Source: Ilyobacter_A sp963668015 (GTDB lineage Bacteria > Fusobacteriota > Fusobacteriia > Fusobacteriales > Fusobacteriaceae). From it: 64,000 nt of DNA. This document shows, in pieces, positions 44,530-52,636 of the stretch. The stretch is taken from assembly GCA_963668015.2 (NCBI GenBank), contig CAXXCR010000002.1, positions 1 through 64,000 on the forward strand, written 5' to 3'. The first letter of the stretch is position 1. Each line of letters begins with the position of its first letter. Both the position numbers and the translations under genes were made by a program. The notes beneath the pieces were generated by a model. It was not told where the DNA came from and ran no database searches. It saw only the letters and a program-made list of their open reading frames with translations.

Positions 44530-45729
44530 ATGAGCTGTGTAGAAGCTGAAGACAAAGTAAGAGAGATGAAAGAAAAAATATTAAAAGACAATATGGCGAA
44601 GATAAAGCATAAAATCGTCGTTATGAGTGGTAAGGGCGGAGTCGGGAAATCAACGCTTTCCACAAATATAGCTTACGGATTGGCTCTCCAAGGCAAGAAA
44701 GTGGGGCTCTTGGATGCCGATTTACACGGACCGAATATACCACTAATGCTTGGTATAGAGGGGACAAAGCTACCGAGTATAGAAGAGCCGTATCAAGTAA
44801 ATAAAAACTTGAAAGTTATATCACTGAGCTTTTATATGCAGAGTTCTGATGATCCGATCATCTGGAGGGGGCCTGCTAAAATTGGAGCAATAAAACAGAT
44901 GTTGGGGGATGTGCAGTGGGGAGAACTGGATTATCTTGTAATAGATCTTCCGCCTGGAACAGGAGATGAACCTCTGACAATTGCACAAGACCTTGGAAAA
45001 GTTGACGGAAGCGTTATAGTAACTACACCTCAGGATGTGGCAATACTTGATTCCAGAAAATCAGTGAAATTTTCTAAATTGGTTAATATGCCGATATTGG
45101 GTATAGTTGAGAATATGAGCGGTTTTGTATGCCCTCACTGTGGAGAGAGAATAGACATCTTCAAAGTAGGCGGAGGTGAAAAGGCTGCTAAAGAACTGGG
45201 GGCAGATTTCTTAGGTAAGGTTCCTATGACTCCGGGGATAGTAGAAGCCGGAGATTCAGGAAAACCATATATTTTTTCAAATAAATCTTGCATAGCTGCA
45301 GAGGCACTTAAAGATATAGTTAACAGTTTAATAGAAAAAGTGGAGGGAGAAAAAATGGATAAAATTGATATGAGAATCGCATTTCCAACAAATGACAGAG
45401 AGAGCGTAGAATCACATTTCGGACACTGTAAAGAATTTGCAATATTTACGGTTAAAGGTAATGAAATAGTTGAGAAAGAATATTTAACTGCACCGCCTCA
45501 TCAACCTGGATTACTTCCTAAATTTTTAGGTGAGCAAAAAATCACAACAATAATAACTGGTGGAATGGGTCAAAGAGCAATAGACTTGTTTAAAGCTCAA
45601 AACATTGACGTTATACTTGGAGCTAAAGGAAGATTAGAAAGTAATTTAAATGAATTTATGGGTGGCAACCTTATTTCAACTGGTTCGGCGTGCAGCCATG
45701 ACCACGACGACCACAGCTGCGATCATTAA
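44530..45729 (+). CDS. Mrp/NBP35 P-loop ATPase fused to a NifX-like domain
   Basis: 399 residues. Residues about 25-275 form the Mrp/NBP35 ATPase with the Walker A GKGGVGKST (34-42) and a VCPHCGE cysteine pair for a bridging [4Fe-4S] cluster. Residues about 280-385 form a dinitrogenase iron-molybdenum-cofactor-like domain (RIAFPTNDRESVESHFGHCK, ITGGMGQRAIDLF). The end is rich in His/Asp/Cys (CSHDHDDHSCDH), a probable metal-binding tail. It is an iron-sulfur carrier or assembly factor of this cluster; it starts 13 bases after the DUF134 stop. Confidence 0.92.
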   Translation: MSCVEAEDKVREMKEKILKDNMAKIKHKIVVMSGKGGVGKSTLSTNIAYGLALQGKKVGLLDADLHGPNIPLMLGIEGTKLPSIEEPYQVNKNLKVISLSFYMQSSDDPIIWRGPAKIGAIKQMLGDVQWGELDYLVIDLPPGTGDEPLTIAQDLGKVDGSVIVTTPQDVAILDSRKSVKFSKLVNMPILGIVENMSGFVCPHCGERIDIFKVGGGEKAAKELGADFLGKVPMTPGIVEAGDSGKPYIFSNKSCIAAEALKDIVNSLIEKVEGEKMDKIDMRIAFPTNDRESVESHFGHCKEFAIFTVKGNEIVEKEYLTAPPHQPGLLPKFLGEQKITTIITGGMGQRAIDLFKAQNIDVILGAKGRLESNLNEFMGGNLISTGSACSHDHDDHSCDH

Positions 45730-45818
45730 TAAGAGCCGGGGAACCGGTTTTTATTAAACAAATAAACTTGGTCAATCAAATAATATCAGTTGCAAATTTT
45801 CTGAAAGGAGTGATTTTG

Positions 45819-46133
45819 ATGTTTGGAGACAGAAAAGGGCCGTTGGGAAAAGGTGAAAAAACCGGAAGAGGTCAGGGTTATTGCAACGCTTATGATGTTG
45901 CAGGTTATATGAATGGAAGAGGGGGCTTTGGAGGATCTCAGTTCGGCAGGTCTTTTAACTGTAGAAGAGGGCTGGGAATGGGTAGAAGATTCGGAGCCGG
46001 AATGGGATTTAAGGGAATTAGAAGCTTGGACAATGAGTATCCAAACGATATTGAGTTGTTAAAAAAGACAAAGGAACTCTTGGAGAAGGATCTTGAAGCA
46101 GTCAGACAGAAACTGGGGGACCTTGAAAAGTAA
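45819..46133 (+). CDS. Gly/Arg-rich DUF5320-like protein
   Basis: 104 residues from the ATG behind GAAAGGAG; a longer in-frame start 51 bases earlier lacks a ribosome binding site. FGDRKGPLGKGEKTGRGQGY recalls the DUF5320 pattern (DRTGP-G-GP-TGRG). The middle is GRGGFGGSQFGRSF..RRGLGMGRRFGAGMG, and the end is a coiled coil (LLKKTKELLEKDLEAVRQKL). Such proteins accompany NifX/Mrp genes in anaerobes; their function is unknown. Confidence 0.75.
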   Translation: MFGDRKGPLGKGEKTGRGQGYCNAYDVAGYMNGRGGFGGSQFGRSFNCRRGLGMGRRFGAGMGFKGIRSLDNEYPNDIELLKKTKELLEKDLEAVRQKLGDLEK

Positions 46134-46160
46134 GGATGTTTTGTAGGAGAGGAGGAAGGT

Positions 46161-47027
46161 ATGCAGACAACACTTGAGTGTATCCCATGTCTTTTGAAAC
46201 AGGGAATACGGATTTCAAAATTTATGAACTGCAGTCAGGACGCAACTGAAGATATGGTGAGGGAGGTAATGGCTTATATGCACAGTGAAAATTACCGCTC
46301 AAGCCCTCCTCATATTGCCAAGAACATATACAAAATAATAAACAGGCATATGGGTGTAGACGATCCGTATTTTTTAATAAAAAGATACTACAACAAAGAA
46401 CTTTTGAAAATAGAATCAGAGCTGGAAAAAGTGATTGAAAATTCGGAAAAACAGTTCAGTACGGCGGTAAAACTTGCTATAACAGGAAATATAATCGATT
46501 TTGGGATAGGCTATGACATAGACAAGGAAATGGTGTTTGAAAGGATTAAAAACGTGGAAGCCGCTGAATTAGCTGCGGATGACATAAAAGAACTCTATCA
46601 AAGTTTAAGCGGAGCGAAGACACTTTTATACCTCGGGGACAATTGCGGCGAGATAGTATTCGATAAGGTGTTTATGAAATACCTGAAAAAAATATTTTCT
46701 CAATTAAAGGTGCATTTCGGAGTAAGGGGGAGCGCCATAATAAACGATGTCACAGCTGAGGATGCAGAAGAGGTCGGAGTAGGTGAAGTGGCTGAAATCC
46801 TGAGCAATGGAGACTGTGCACCGGGTACAATCATAGACAGCGTTAGCCAAGAGTTTAAAAAGATCTTTTGCAGCGTAGACCTGATCATTTCCAAGGGGCA
46901 GGGGAACTATGAAACCTTAAACCAAGTGGACAGGGAGAATGTTTATTTTCTCTTTATGTCAAAATGTGATGTATTAAGTCAAGAATTAGCTGTAGATAAA
47001 ATGAGTCTTTTGTGCTTGAAAAAATAG
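46161..47027 (+). CDS. DUF89 (ARMT1-like) metal-dependent phosphatase
   Basis: 288 residues. The N-terminal LECIPCLLKQG cysteine pair, LYLGDNCGEIVFDK, and SKGQGNYETL are the metal-binding and active-site motifs of the DUF89 family, whose eukaryotic members act as damage-control phosphatases on sugar phosphates. In anaerobes this subgroup often lies with NifX/Mrp genes, as here. The substrate is unknown. Confidence 0.85.
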   Translation: MQTTLECIPCLLKQGIRISKFMNCSQDATEDMVREVMAYMHSENYRSSPPHIAKNIYKIINRHMGVDDPYFLIKRYYNKELLKIESELEKVIENSEKQFSTAVKLAITGNIIDFGIGYDIDKEMVFERIKNVEAAELAADDIKELYQSLSGAKTLLYLGDNCGEIVFDKVFMKYLKKIFSQLKVHFGVRGSAIINDVTAEDAEEVGVGEVAEILSNGDCAPGTIIDSVSQEFKKIFCSVDLIISKGQGNYETLNQVDRENVYFLFMSKCDVLSQELAVDKMSLLCLKK

Positions 47028-47086
47028 TTACATAGTTTTTTCAATAGCTTTTATATGAATGCAGTTCATGACTAGAAGGAGGAACT

Positions 47087-48184
47087 ATGAAAAGCTTATT
47101 CGATAGGACAAGTATTAAAGGTTTAGAAATTAAAAATAGGTTTATTCGGTCAGCCACTTGGATGGATATGGCCGAAGAAAACGGCCATTTGAATGAACAG
47201 ATAATAAATATGTATGAAGAAGTGGCAAAAGGCGGAGTCGGGCTCATAATAACCGGGTATACTTTTATATCATCTGACGAACAGCCTAACCCAAGAATGA
47301 CAGGTATTTATGATGATTCATTTATAGAAGAGTATAAAGTCCTAGTTGACAGAGTACATAAAAATGATAGTAAAATTGCACTGCAAATTGTACTTGGTGG
47401 CTCTCAGTGCATGCACCCGGATGCTTATAAAATGAATATTTACGGGCCAACGGCAGTAAAAAATAGAGTTACAGGTATAACGCCGAAAGAAGTTACTAAG
47501 GAGGAGATAGCTGACATAGTCAAAAAGTTTGGAGATGCTGCATACAGGGCGAAAGAGGCAGGCTTTGATTCAGTTCAGATCCATGCGGCCCATGGTTATT
47601 TTTTAAGCCATTTTCTAACTCCGTATTACAACAGAAGGGAAGATGAATACGGGGGAACAGATATACACAACAGAGCCAGAATAATCTACGAAACCATAGA
47701 AGAGGTAAAAGGAAGAGTGGGAGAAGACTATCCTATAATGATAAAACTAAATTTCGATGATTTTATGGATGAAGGAGAGGGACTAACTAAGGAAGAGTCT
47801 ATAGAAGTCTTTAAACGTGTATCTGAACTTGGAGTGGACATAATCGAGGTCAGCGCGATAAATGGATCTTCCGGAAAAGGATTAAAACCATCTATTTCAG
47901 GGGTGAACTCCCTAGAAAAACAATGCTATTTCAAAGATGCAACTATTAAAATTGCAAATGAAGTAAAGTCCAAAGTCATTTTAATGGGTGGGAATAAAAA
48001 CTTCAATTTGATGAATGACATACTTAATCAAAGTAAGATAGAGTATTTCTCAATGTCTAGAGCACTGCTTTGTGAACAATATTTGGTCAACAAGTGGAAG
48101 GAAGACAATAATTATAAAGCAAAGTGTATTTCGTGTAATAAGTGCTGGGATACACAACCGAATTCATGTTTCTTTAATAGATAA
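47087..48184 (+). CDS. NADH:flavin oxidoreductase of the old yellow enzyme family
   Basis: 365 residues: FMN-binding TIM barrel only, without the extra iron-sulfur/NADH domains of the 2,4-dienoyl-CoA reductase type. IKGLEIKNRFIRSATW at the start, IHAAHGYFLSHFLTPYYNRR in the active-site region (His-Ala-Ala-His variant), EYGG. The end holds CISCNKCWDTQPNSCF, three or four cysteines that recall an iron-sulfur site, unusual for the short class. It lies inside the iron-sulfur gene cluster. Confidence 0.88.
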   Translation: MKSLFDRTSIKGLEIKNRFIRSATWMDMAEENGHLNEQIINMYEEVAKGGVGLIITGYTFISSDEQPNPRMTGIYDDSFIEEYKVLVDRVHKNDSKIALQIVLGGSQCMHPDAYKMNIYGPTAVKNRVTGITPKEVTKEEIADIVKKFGDAAYRAKEAGFDSVQIHAAHGYFLSHFLTPYYNRREDEYGGTDIHNRARIIYETIEEVKGRVGEDYPIMIKLNFDDFMDEGEGLTKEESIEVFKRVSELGVDIIEVSAINGSSGKGLKPSISGVNSLEKQCYFKDATIKIANEVKSKVILMGGNKNFNLMNDILNQSKIEYFSMSRALLCEQYLVNKWKEDNNYKAKCISCNKCWDTQPNSCFFNR

Positions 48185-48203
48185 TAATCAAGGAGAGTAT
48201 TTT

Positions 48204-48575
48204 ATGAAAAACTTAGCATTAAATAATTATAAAAATGGATGCAATTGTGCTCAAGCTATATTAAAAACTTTTGCTTCGGAACTTGAATTGGACGAGGACA
48301 TTGCGATGAAGATGGCTTCCGGTCTCGGGAGCGGCATGTACACAGGAGAAACCTGTGGTGCGGTAAGTGCTGCATTTATAGCATTGGGGCTTAAACATGG
48401 CGGTATTGACTTGGAAGAGAGAAAAACGGTTTTAAAAAAATTAAAAGAGTATGAGAATGAATTTAAGGGTAAGAATAATTCTTTGAACTGCAAAGAACTG
48501 AAAACTGTATATAAAAAAGACTGCAAAGAATTGGTAAAAGATTCTGCAAGATTACTGGAAAATTTATTGAAGTAG
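48204..48575 (+). CDS. C_GCAxxG_C_C family redox/metal protein
   Basis: 123 residues from the ATG behind AAGGAGAG. The pattern NGCNCAQAIL, GLGSGMYTGETCGAVSAA and the later single cysteines (LNCKELK, KDCKEL) fit the C_GCAxxG_C_C family, small cytoplasmic proteins thought to bind a metal or redox centre. It follows the flavin oxidoreductase at 19 bases and may be its redox partner; that is inference. Confidence 0.88.
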   Translation: MKNLALNNYKNGCNCAQAILKTFASELELDEDIAMKMASGLGSGMYTGETCGAVSAAFIALGLKHGGIDLEERKTVLKKLKEYENEFKGKNNSLNCKELKTVYKKDCKELVKDSARLLENLLK

Positions 48576-48688
48576 TCGATTAGTTTGGAAGTAATTAGCT
48601 TTCAATAACAATTTGATGATATTTATGTCTGTTTCGGCATTTCCCTCAAATATTGTCATAATTTTTGAAGGTTAATTTACTCATAAAA

Positions 48689-48736
48689 GAACCATCCTGT
48701 TTATAGAGATACTGCATCCAAAAAACAGGATGGTTC
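48689..48736 (+). terminator. Terminator-like hairpin after the C_GCAxxG_C_C gene
   Basis: GAACCATCCTGTTT (48689-48702) pairs perfectly with AAACAGGATGGTTC (48723-48736) across a 20-base loop; the following GATTTAAAAATTTT is only moderately T-rich. Confidence 0.7.
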
Positions 48737-48761
48737 GATTTAAAAATTTTCAAATTATTAA

Positions 48762-49113
48762 TTAACCTGAGTTCTACCTGTATTTAAAATAAAATATTGA
48801 ATTTCTGAGAATCTTTTTGCACACAGAGTTTCACGGAGATTTAGAACATGAGCTTCACAGAGAAATCCTTAAGTCAAAAGATTTATTCTTTGTCACGAAT
48901 TACACGAATCTCACGAATGATTCAAAACCTTGAAAATTAAAGATTTTTAGCAAGACTCTGTGAAGCTCACTCTTTTCCTCCGTGCAACTCTGTAACCAAT
49001 TTTTTGACTTTCTATTCGTGATAATTAGTGCGATTCGTGACCAAAAAAGTTTTTATATCCTTACAAGAAATTCAGTAATTTATCGCAATATAATGGCAGC
49101 AACTTCAGTTAAT
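48762..49113. repeat. Dispersed inverted-end repeat, copy 6 (well preserved)
   Basis: Left end TTAACCTGAGTTCTACC, right end GGCAGCAACTTCAGTTAA. Internal motifs: GCACACAGAGTTTCACGGAG, GAGCTTCACAGAG, GTCACGAATTACACGAATCT, CTCTGTGAAGCTCACTC, CGTGCAACTCTGTAACC, AGTGCGATTCGTGACC. Orientation opposite to copy 3. It splits the iron-sulfur gene cluster into two transcripts. Confidence 0.9.
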
Positions 49114-49232
49114 TAGAGTATAAATTAACTAAAGATTTTGATTGGATTAAAGAGGGTTAACAGATATGTATAAAACACAGCACTTGTTAATTGAAAACTG
49201 AAATTGATGAATAAATATTAGGAGGAAATAAG

Positions 49233-49607
49233 ATGAAAATAGCAGTAAGCGCTAAAAGTGAAGGATTAAATGCTAAGATAGATGACAGATTTGGGAGATG
49301 CGAATATTTTGTCATTGTAGACAGTGAAACGGCAGATGTAAAAACAATAGAAAATGAGGCGAAACATGAAGGGGCAGGAGCAGGAGGTAAAGCGGTAAGA
49401 GCCCTTTCGCAAAATGGTGTAGACGTTGTGATAGCACCTGAACTTGGCCCAAAAGCGGTTACTGCAATAAAAGCATTTGAAATTAAGGCTTTTAAAAAGG
49501 ATGAGTTTGAAACAGTAGGAGATGTTGTAGAAGCATATAAAGCGGGTAAACTTGAGGAGTTTAAACTTGCTACAGTGGAAGAACATGCCGGTCTTAGGAG
49601 AGTGTAG
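49233..49607 (+). CDS. NifX/NifB-like Fe-Mo cofactor domain protein (orange-protein type)
   Basis: 124 residues, one dinitrogenase iron-molybdenum-cofactor domain: MKIAVSAKSEGLNAKIDDRF, GRCEYFVIVD, NGVDVVIAPELGPKAVTAI. Such proteins carry metal-sulfur clusters; the Desulfovibrio orange protein holds a Mo-Cu cluster. It is followed at five bases by two ferredoxin-MinD ATPase genes, the typical partner pair. No nitrogenase structural genes are in the window. Confidence 0.9.
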   Translation: MKIAVSAKSEGLNAKIDDRFGRCEYFVIVDSETADVKTIENEAKHEGAGAGGKAVRALSQNGVDVVIAPELGPKAVTAIKAFEIKAFKKDEFETVGDVVEAYKAGKLEEFKLATVEEHAGLRRV

Positions 49608-49612
49608 GGTGT

Positions 49613-50464
49613 ATGAAAATAGCAGTTTTAAGTGGTAAAGGTGGAACTGGAAAGACGACAGTTTCGGTAAACCTTGCCGTACAAAATCCAGACTGCGTAC
49701 TCATTGACACAGACGTGGAGGAGCCTAATTCACATATATTTTTAAAGCCGAATGTAGAGGAAATTATTCCTGTGGCAGTGGAATATCCGCAGGTAGATGC
49801 AGAAAAATGTACATTGTGCGGAAAATGCGGGGATTTTTGTAATTTCAATGCAATAATACCTGCAAAAAATCAGGTGATTGTATTTAAGGAAAGCTGTCAT
49901 AGCTGTGGAGGATGTAAAATTGTATGTCCAGAAGATGCGATTTCTTATAGCAAAAGGGAAACTGGTAAGATATACAGCGGAAAAAGCAAGTACAATGATG
50001 TTCAGCTAAAATACGGCGAACTCAATGTGGGTGAACTATCGGGAGTAGCTATAATCAAGGAGGAAAAAAAGCTCGTAGAGGGGGAGGAATGCGTTATAAT
50101 CGACTCACCTCCCGGAACCTCGTGTGCTACGGCCAATACTATAGAAGATGTCGATTTTGCAGTATTGGTGAGCGAGCCAACACCGTTTGGTGTCAGCGAT
50201 ATGAAGATGGTTGTTGAAATGCTGAGAGATATGGGTATTCCGTTTGTTGTAGTGGTAAACAAGGCGGGTCTAGGTGACAACGAAATATATGAGTACTGCA
50301 GATCTGAGAACATAGACATATTAGAAGAGATCCCTTATGATGAGAGCATAGCCAAACTGTATGCAGATGGAGAAATATTCAGCCTGCATATTGAAGAGTA
50401 TGGGGATAGATTTAAAAAGCTTTTCAACGGGATAAAAGAAAGAGCCAGCGTGGGGAGGGGATAA
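49613..50464 (+). CDS. MinD-family ATPase with inserted 2[4Fe-4S] ferredoxin, first copy
   Basis: 283 residues. Walker A GKGGTGKTT at residues 9-17. Two cysteine motifs, CTLCGKCGDFCNF and CHSCGGCKIVCPED, are inserted after about residue 60 and bind two [4Fe-4S] clusters. The C-terminal half completes the P-loop fold (IIDSPPGTSCATAN). Such ATPases pair with a second copy and a NifX-like protein; a role in cluster loading or redox-driven transfer is probable. Confidence 0.92.
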   Translation: MKIAVLSGKGGTGKTTVSVNLAVQNPDCVLIDTDVEEPNSHIFLKPNVEEIIPVAVEYPQVDAEKCTLCGKCGDFCNFNAIIPAKNQVIVFKESCHSCGGCKIVCPEDAISYSKRETGKIYSGKSKYNDVQLKYGELNVGELSGVAIIKEEKKLVEGEECVIIDSPPGTSCATANTIEDVDFAVLVSEPTPFGVSDMKMVVEMLRDMGIPFVVVVNKAGLGDNEIYEYCRSENIDILEEIPYDESIAKLYADGEIFSLHIEEYGDRFKKLFNGIKERASVGRG

Positions 50465-50465
50465 C

Positions 50466-51329
50466 ATGGAGATAAATGAAATAGTAGTAATATCGGGAAA
50501 GGGTGGTACTGGAAAAACAACCCTAACTTCCTCACTTGTTCCGTATTTCCAAGATGTAGTGGTGGCGGACTGCGATGTAGATGCACCTGATTTACACATA
50601 CTTTTTGACCGTAAAATAAAAGAAGAAACAGATTTTGTTGGATTAAAAAAAGCGGTTTTAGATAAGGAGAAGTGCATTAACTGTAAAATATGCTATGAGT
50701 CGTGTAGATTTGATGCCATATCAGAAGACCCAATAGAGATACATAGCTCAAAATGTGAGGGGTGTGGTTTGTGTGAGTTTGTGTGCCCTGTGAATGCAAT
50801 TTCTATGGAAGATGCAGTAGTAGGGAAACTTTTTGCTTCCGGAACGAAGTACGGAGATATGGTACATGCAAGGCTTATACCTGGAGAAGAGACCTCTGGT
50901 AAACTGGTGTCGGAAGTTAGGAAAAGAAGTAAAAAACTTGCTCTGGAAACCAATAAAAAACATATACTGGTGGACGGGTCACCCGGGCTGGCGTGTAATG
51001 TCATATCTTCTATAACCGGTGCAAAAAAAGTAATTATAGTTGTGGAACCCACTTTCTCCGGATTGCATGATCTGAAAAGGGTTTACCAGTTGACTCAAAA
51101 TTTTAGGCTGCCGGTTTATGTAGTGGTAAACAAGTATGATATTTCAGAGGAAAAGACTGCTCAGATCGAGAAGTATTGTAATGAAAACGGGATACAGGTG
51201 GAATTGAAAATACCATTTGATAAAAGAATGGTGGAAGCTGTTGTGGAAAAACAGATACCTTCCGTCTATAACGAGGAGCTGTTTGAAAAAATCGGCTTTG
51301 AAAAGTTTGTGCAAAAATTGAAAGCATAG
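50466..51329 (+). CDS. MinD-family ATPase with inserted 2[4Fe-4S] ferredoxin, second copy
   Basis: 287 residues, paralogue of the previous gene, starting one base after its stop codon behind GGGAGGGG. Walker A GKGGTGKTT, ferredoxin motifs CINCKICYESCRFDAI and CEGCGLCEFVCPVNAI, and LVDGSPGLACNV. The two probably form a heterodimer. In the Desulfovibrio orp neighbourhood the same pair accompanies the Mo-Cu orange protein. Confidence 0.92.
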   Translation: MEINEIVVISGKGGTGKTTLTSSLVPYFQDVVVADCDVDAPDLHILFDRKIKEETDFVGLKKAVLDKEKCINCKICYESCRFDAISEDPIEIHSSKCEGCGLCEFVCPVNAISMEDAVVGKLFASGTKYGDMVHARLIPGEETSGKLVSEVRKRSKKLALETNKKHILVDGSPGLACNVISSITGAKKVIIVVEPTFSGLHDLKRVYQLTQNFRLPVYVVVNKYDISEEKTAQIEKYCNENGIQVELKIPFDKRMVEAVVEKQIPSVYNEELFEKIGFEKFVQKLKA

Positions 51330-51399
51330 ATTGGTGTATGAAAAGATCAAGGAGTGGTGTGTGTAGGCTCACTCTTATAGACAGCAGGGGGTTATTGGT

Positions 51400-52074
51400 A
51401 TGCTAAAAGCTGGAGTTGTAACAATAGAAAAGAATGGTATCAATTACCTTGTTAAAAATGGCAGTAAAGTAAAATTCAAGCCGTGGTTAAGGGAGATGTT
51501 TTCTTTCTTATATGATTCTATAATGTCGAGATCAGTATTTCCAAAAAAACTTGAGGCTTCCATTGAAAAGCATACCGTGTTTCTAAAAAATGAATATATG
51601 AATATTCGCAACAGCAATGTACTGGAGCTGGGGACAGGAAGCGGGAATTTGTCCCGAAGTCTTCCCAGAGACAACAGATATACGGGAATAGATATAAGCA
51701 GGAGCTTGTTAAGGATAGCATATAAAAAATTTACAAAAGCAGGTTTTAAAAATCCCAAATTATTCCTATGCAGTTCTGAAGAGCTACCGTTTGAAGATAT
51801 GTTTTATGACATATGCATCTGTAATTTATCATTAAATTTTTTTGGTGACTTAGACAATGTTGTTAAAGAAATCAAAAGATCGTTAAAAAAACATGGTGTG
51901 TTCATCTGTTGTGTCCCTGTACCGGAAAGAAAGAAAAATAAAGATATTATAAGAGGGAAGCTATATTCTGAAAATGAGTTGAAAGAAATATTTGAAAAAA
52001 ATGGTTTTTCATTTATACCATTGGATTTAAATAATGGTGCACTATTTTATTTTAAAGCAAGTGTAAAGATTTGA
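51400..52074 (+). CDS. Class I SAM-dependent methyltransferase
   Basis: 224 residues. VLELGTGSGNLSRSL is motif I, then YTGIDISRSLLRIAYKK and ICICNLSLNFFGDLD. The N-terminal 60 residues resemble a small helical cap. The target is unknown. It follows the ATPase pair by 70 bases and precedes metK by two genes, so SAM supply and use are close together. Confidence 0.82.
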   Translation: MLKAGVVTIEKNGINYLVKNGSKVKFKPWLREMFSFLYDSIMSRSVFPKKLEASIEKHTVFLKNEYMNIRNSNVLELGTGSGNLSRSLPRDNRYTGIDISRSLLRIAYKKFTKAGFKNPKLFLCSSEELPFEDMFYDICICNLSLNFFGDLDNVVKEIKRSLKKHGVFICCVPVPERKKNKDIIRGKLYSENELKEIFEKNGFSFIPLDLNNGALFYFKASVKI

Positions 52075-52111
52075 ATAAATACAAATATTAATTTAGTATG
52101 GAGGTAATAGT

Positions 52112-52612
52112 ATGGAGAAAAAAGTAACAAATTTCAAAAGCTGTTTGAAAGCGATGCCGGATATACTGGTTTCTTGCAGAAGCAAGGATGGGGAGGACAA
52201 CGCCTTAGCGGTTGGATATGCGTGCAACTGTAGCTATGACCCGCCTATGGTTATGGTAGGAATTGTTCCAAGTCGTCACTCTTATAAAATGATAAAAGAA
52301 ACCGGGGTGTTTGTTGTGAACTTGGTTACTGAAGAGATGAGAAAAGAATACGCTTACCTTGGTAGTAAAAGCGGACGTGACGGGGATAAGTTGGAAGCAC
52401 TGGGAATGAAAAAAGAATCCGGAATAAAAGTGGATGCGCCGTTGCTTGCAGACTGCCCGGTAAATATAGAGTGCAAAGTGGTGGACTCTATAAGAACAGG
52501 ATCACATGAGATGTTTGTTGGGAAGGTCGAGTATATCCACGCAAACGAGGACCTTATAAACGAAAACGGAGAAGTGGATTACTCTAAAATAGATCTTTTA
52601 AAATTTAGATAA
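52112..52612 (+). CDS. Flavin reductase family protein (flavoredoxin-like)
   Basis: 166 residues. CNCSYDPPMVMVGIVPSRHS and TGVFVVNLVTEEM are typical of the FMN-binding flavin-reductase-like split barrel. It would bind FMN and pass electrons to a partner; the nearby iron-sulfur proteins and the peroxiredoxin are candidates. Ribosome binding site GGAGGTAATAGT. Confidence 0.87.
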   Translation: MEKKVTNFKSCLKAMPDILVSCRSKDGEDNALAVGYACNCSYDPPMVMVGIVPSRHSYKMIKETGVFVVNLVTEEMRKEYAYLGSKSGRDGDKLEALGMKKESGIKVDAPLLADCPVNIECKVVDSIRTGSHEMFVGKVEYIHANEDLINENGEVDYSKIDLLKFR

Positions 52613-52636
52613 TGGTTATTATTAAAGGAGTTACGG

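Noticed and set aside
15089..49113. The repeats as a CRISPR array
   Set aside because: The units are about 310-390 bases, kilobases apart and in both orientations; there are no regular spacers and no cas genes.
49233..51329. A nitrogen-fixation gene cluster
   Set aside because: The NifX-like and ferredoxin-MinD genes occur without nifHDK or nifB-type radical-SAM genes in the window; an orange-protein-like setting is the closer match.
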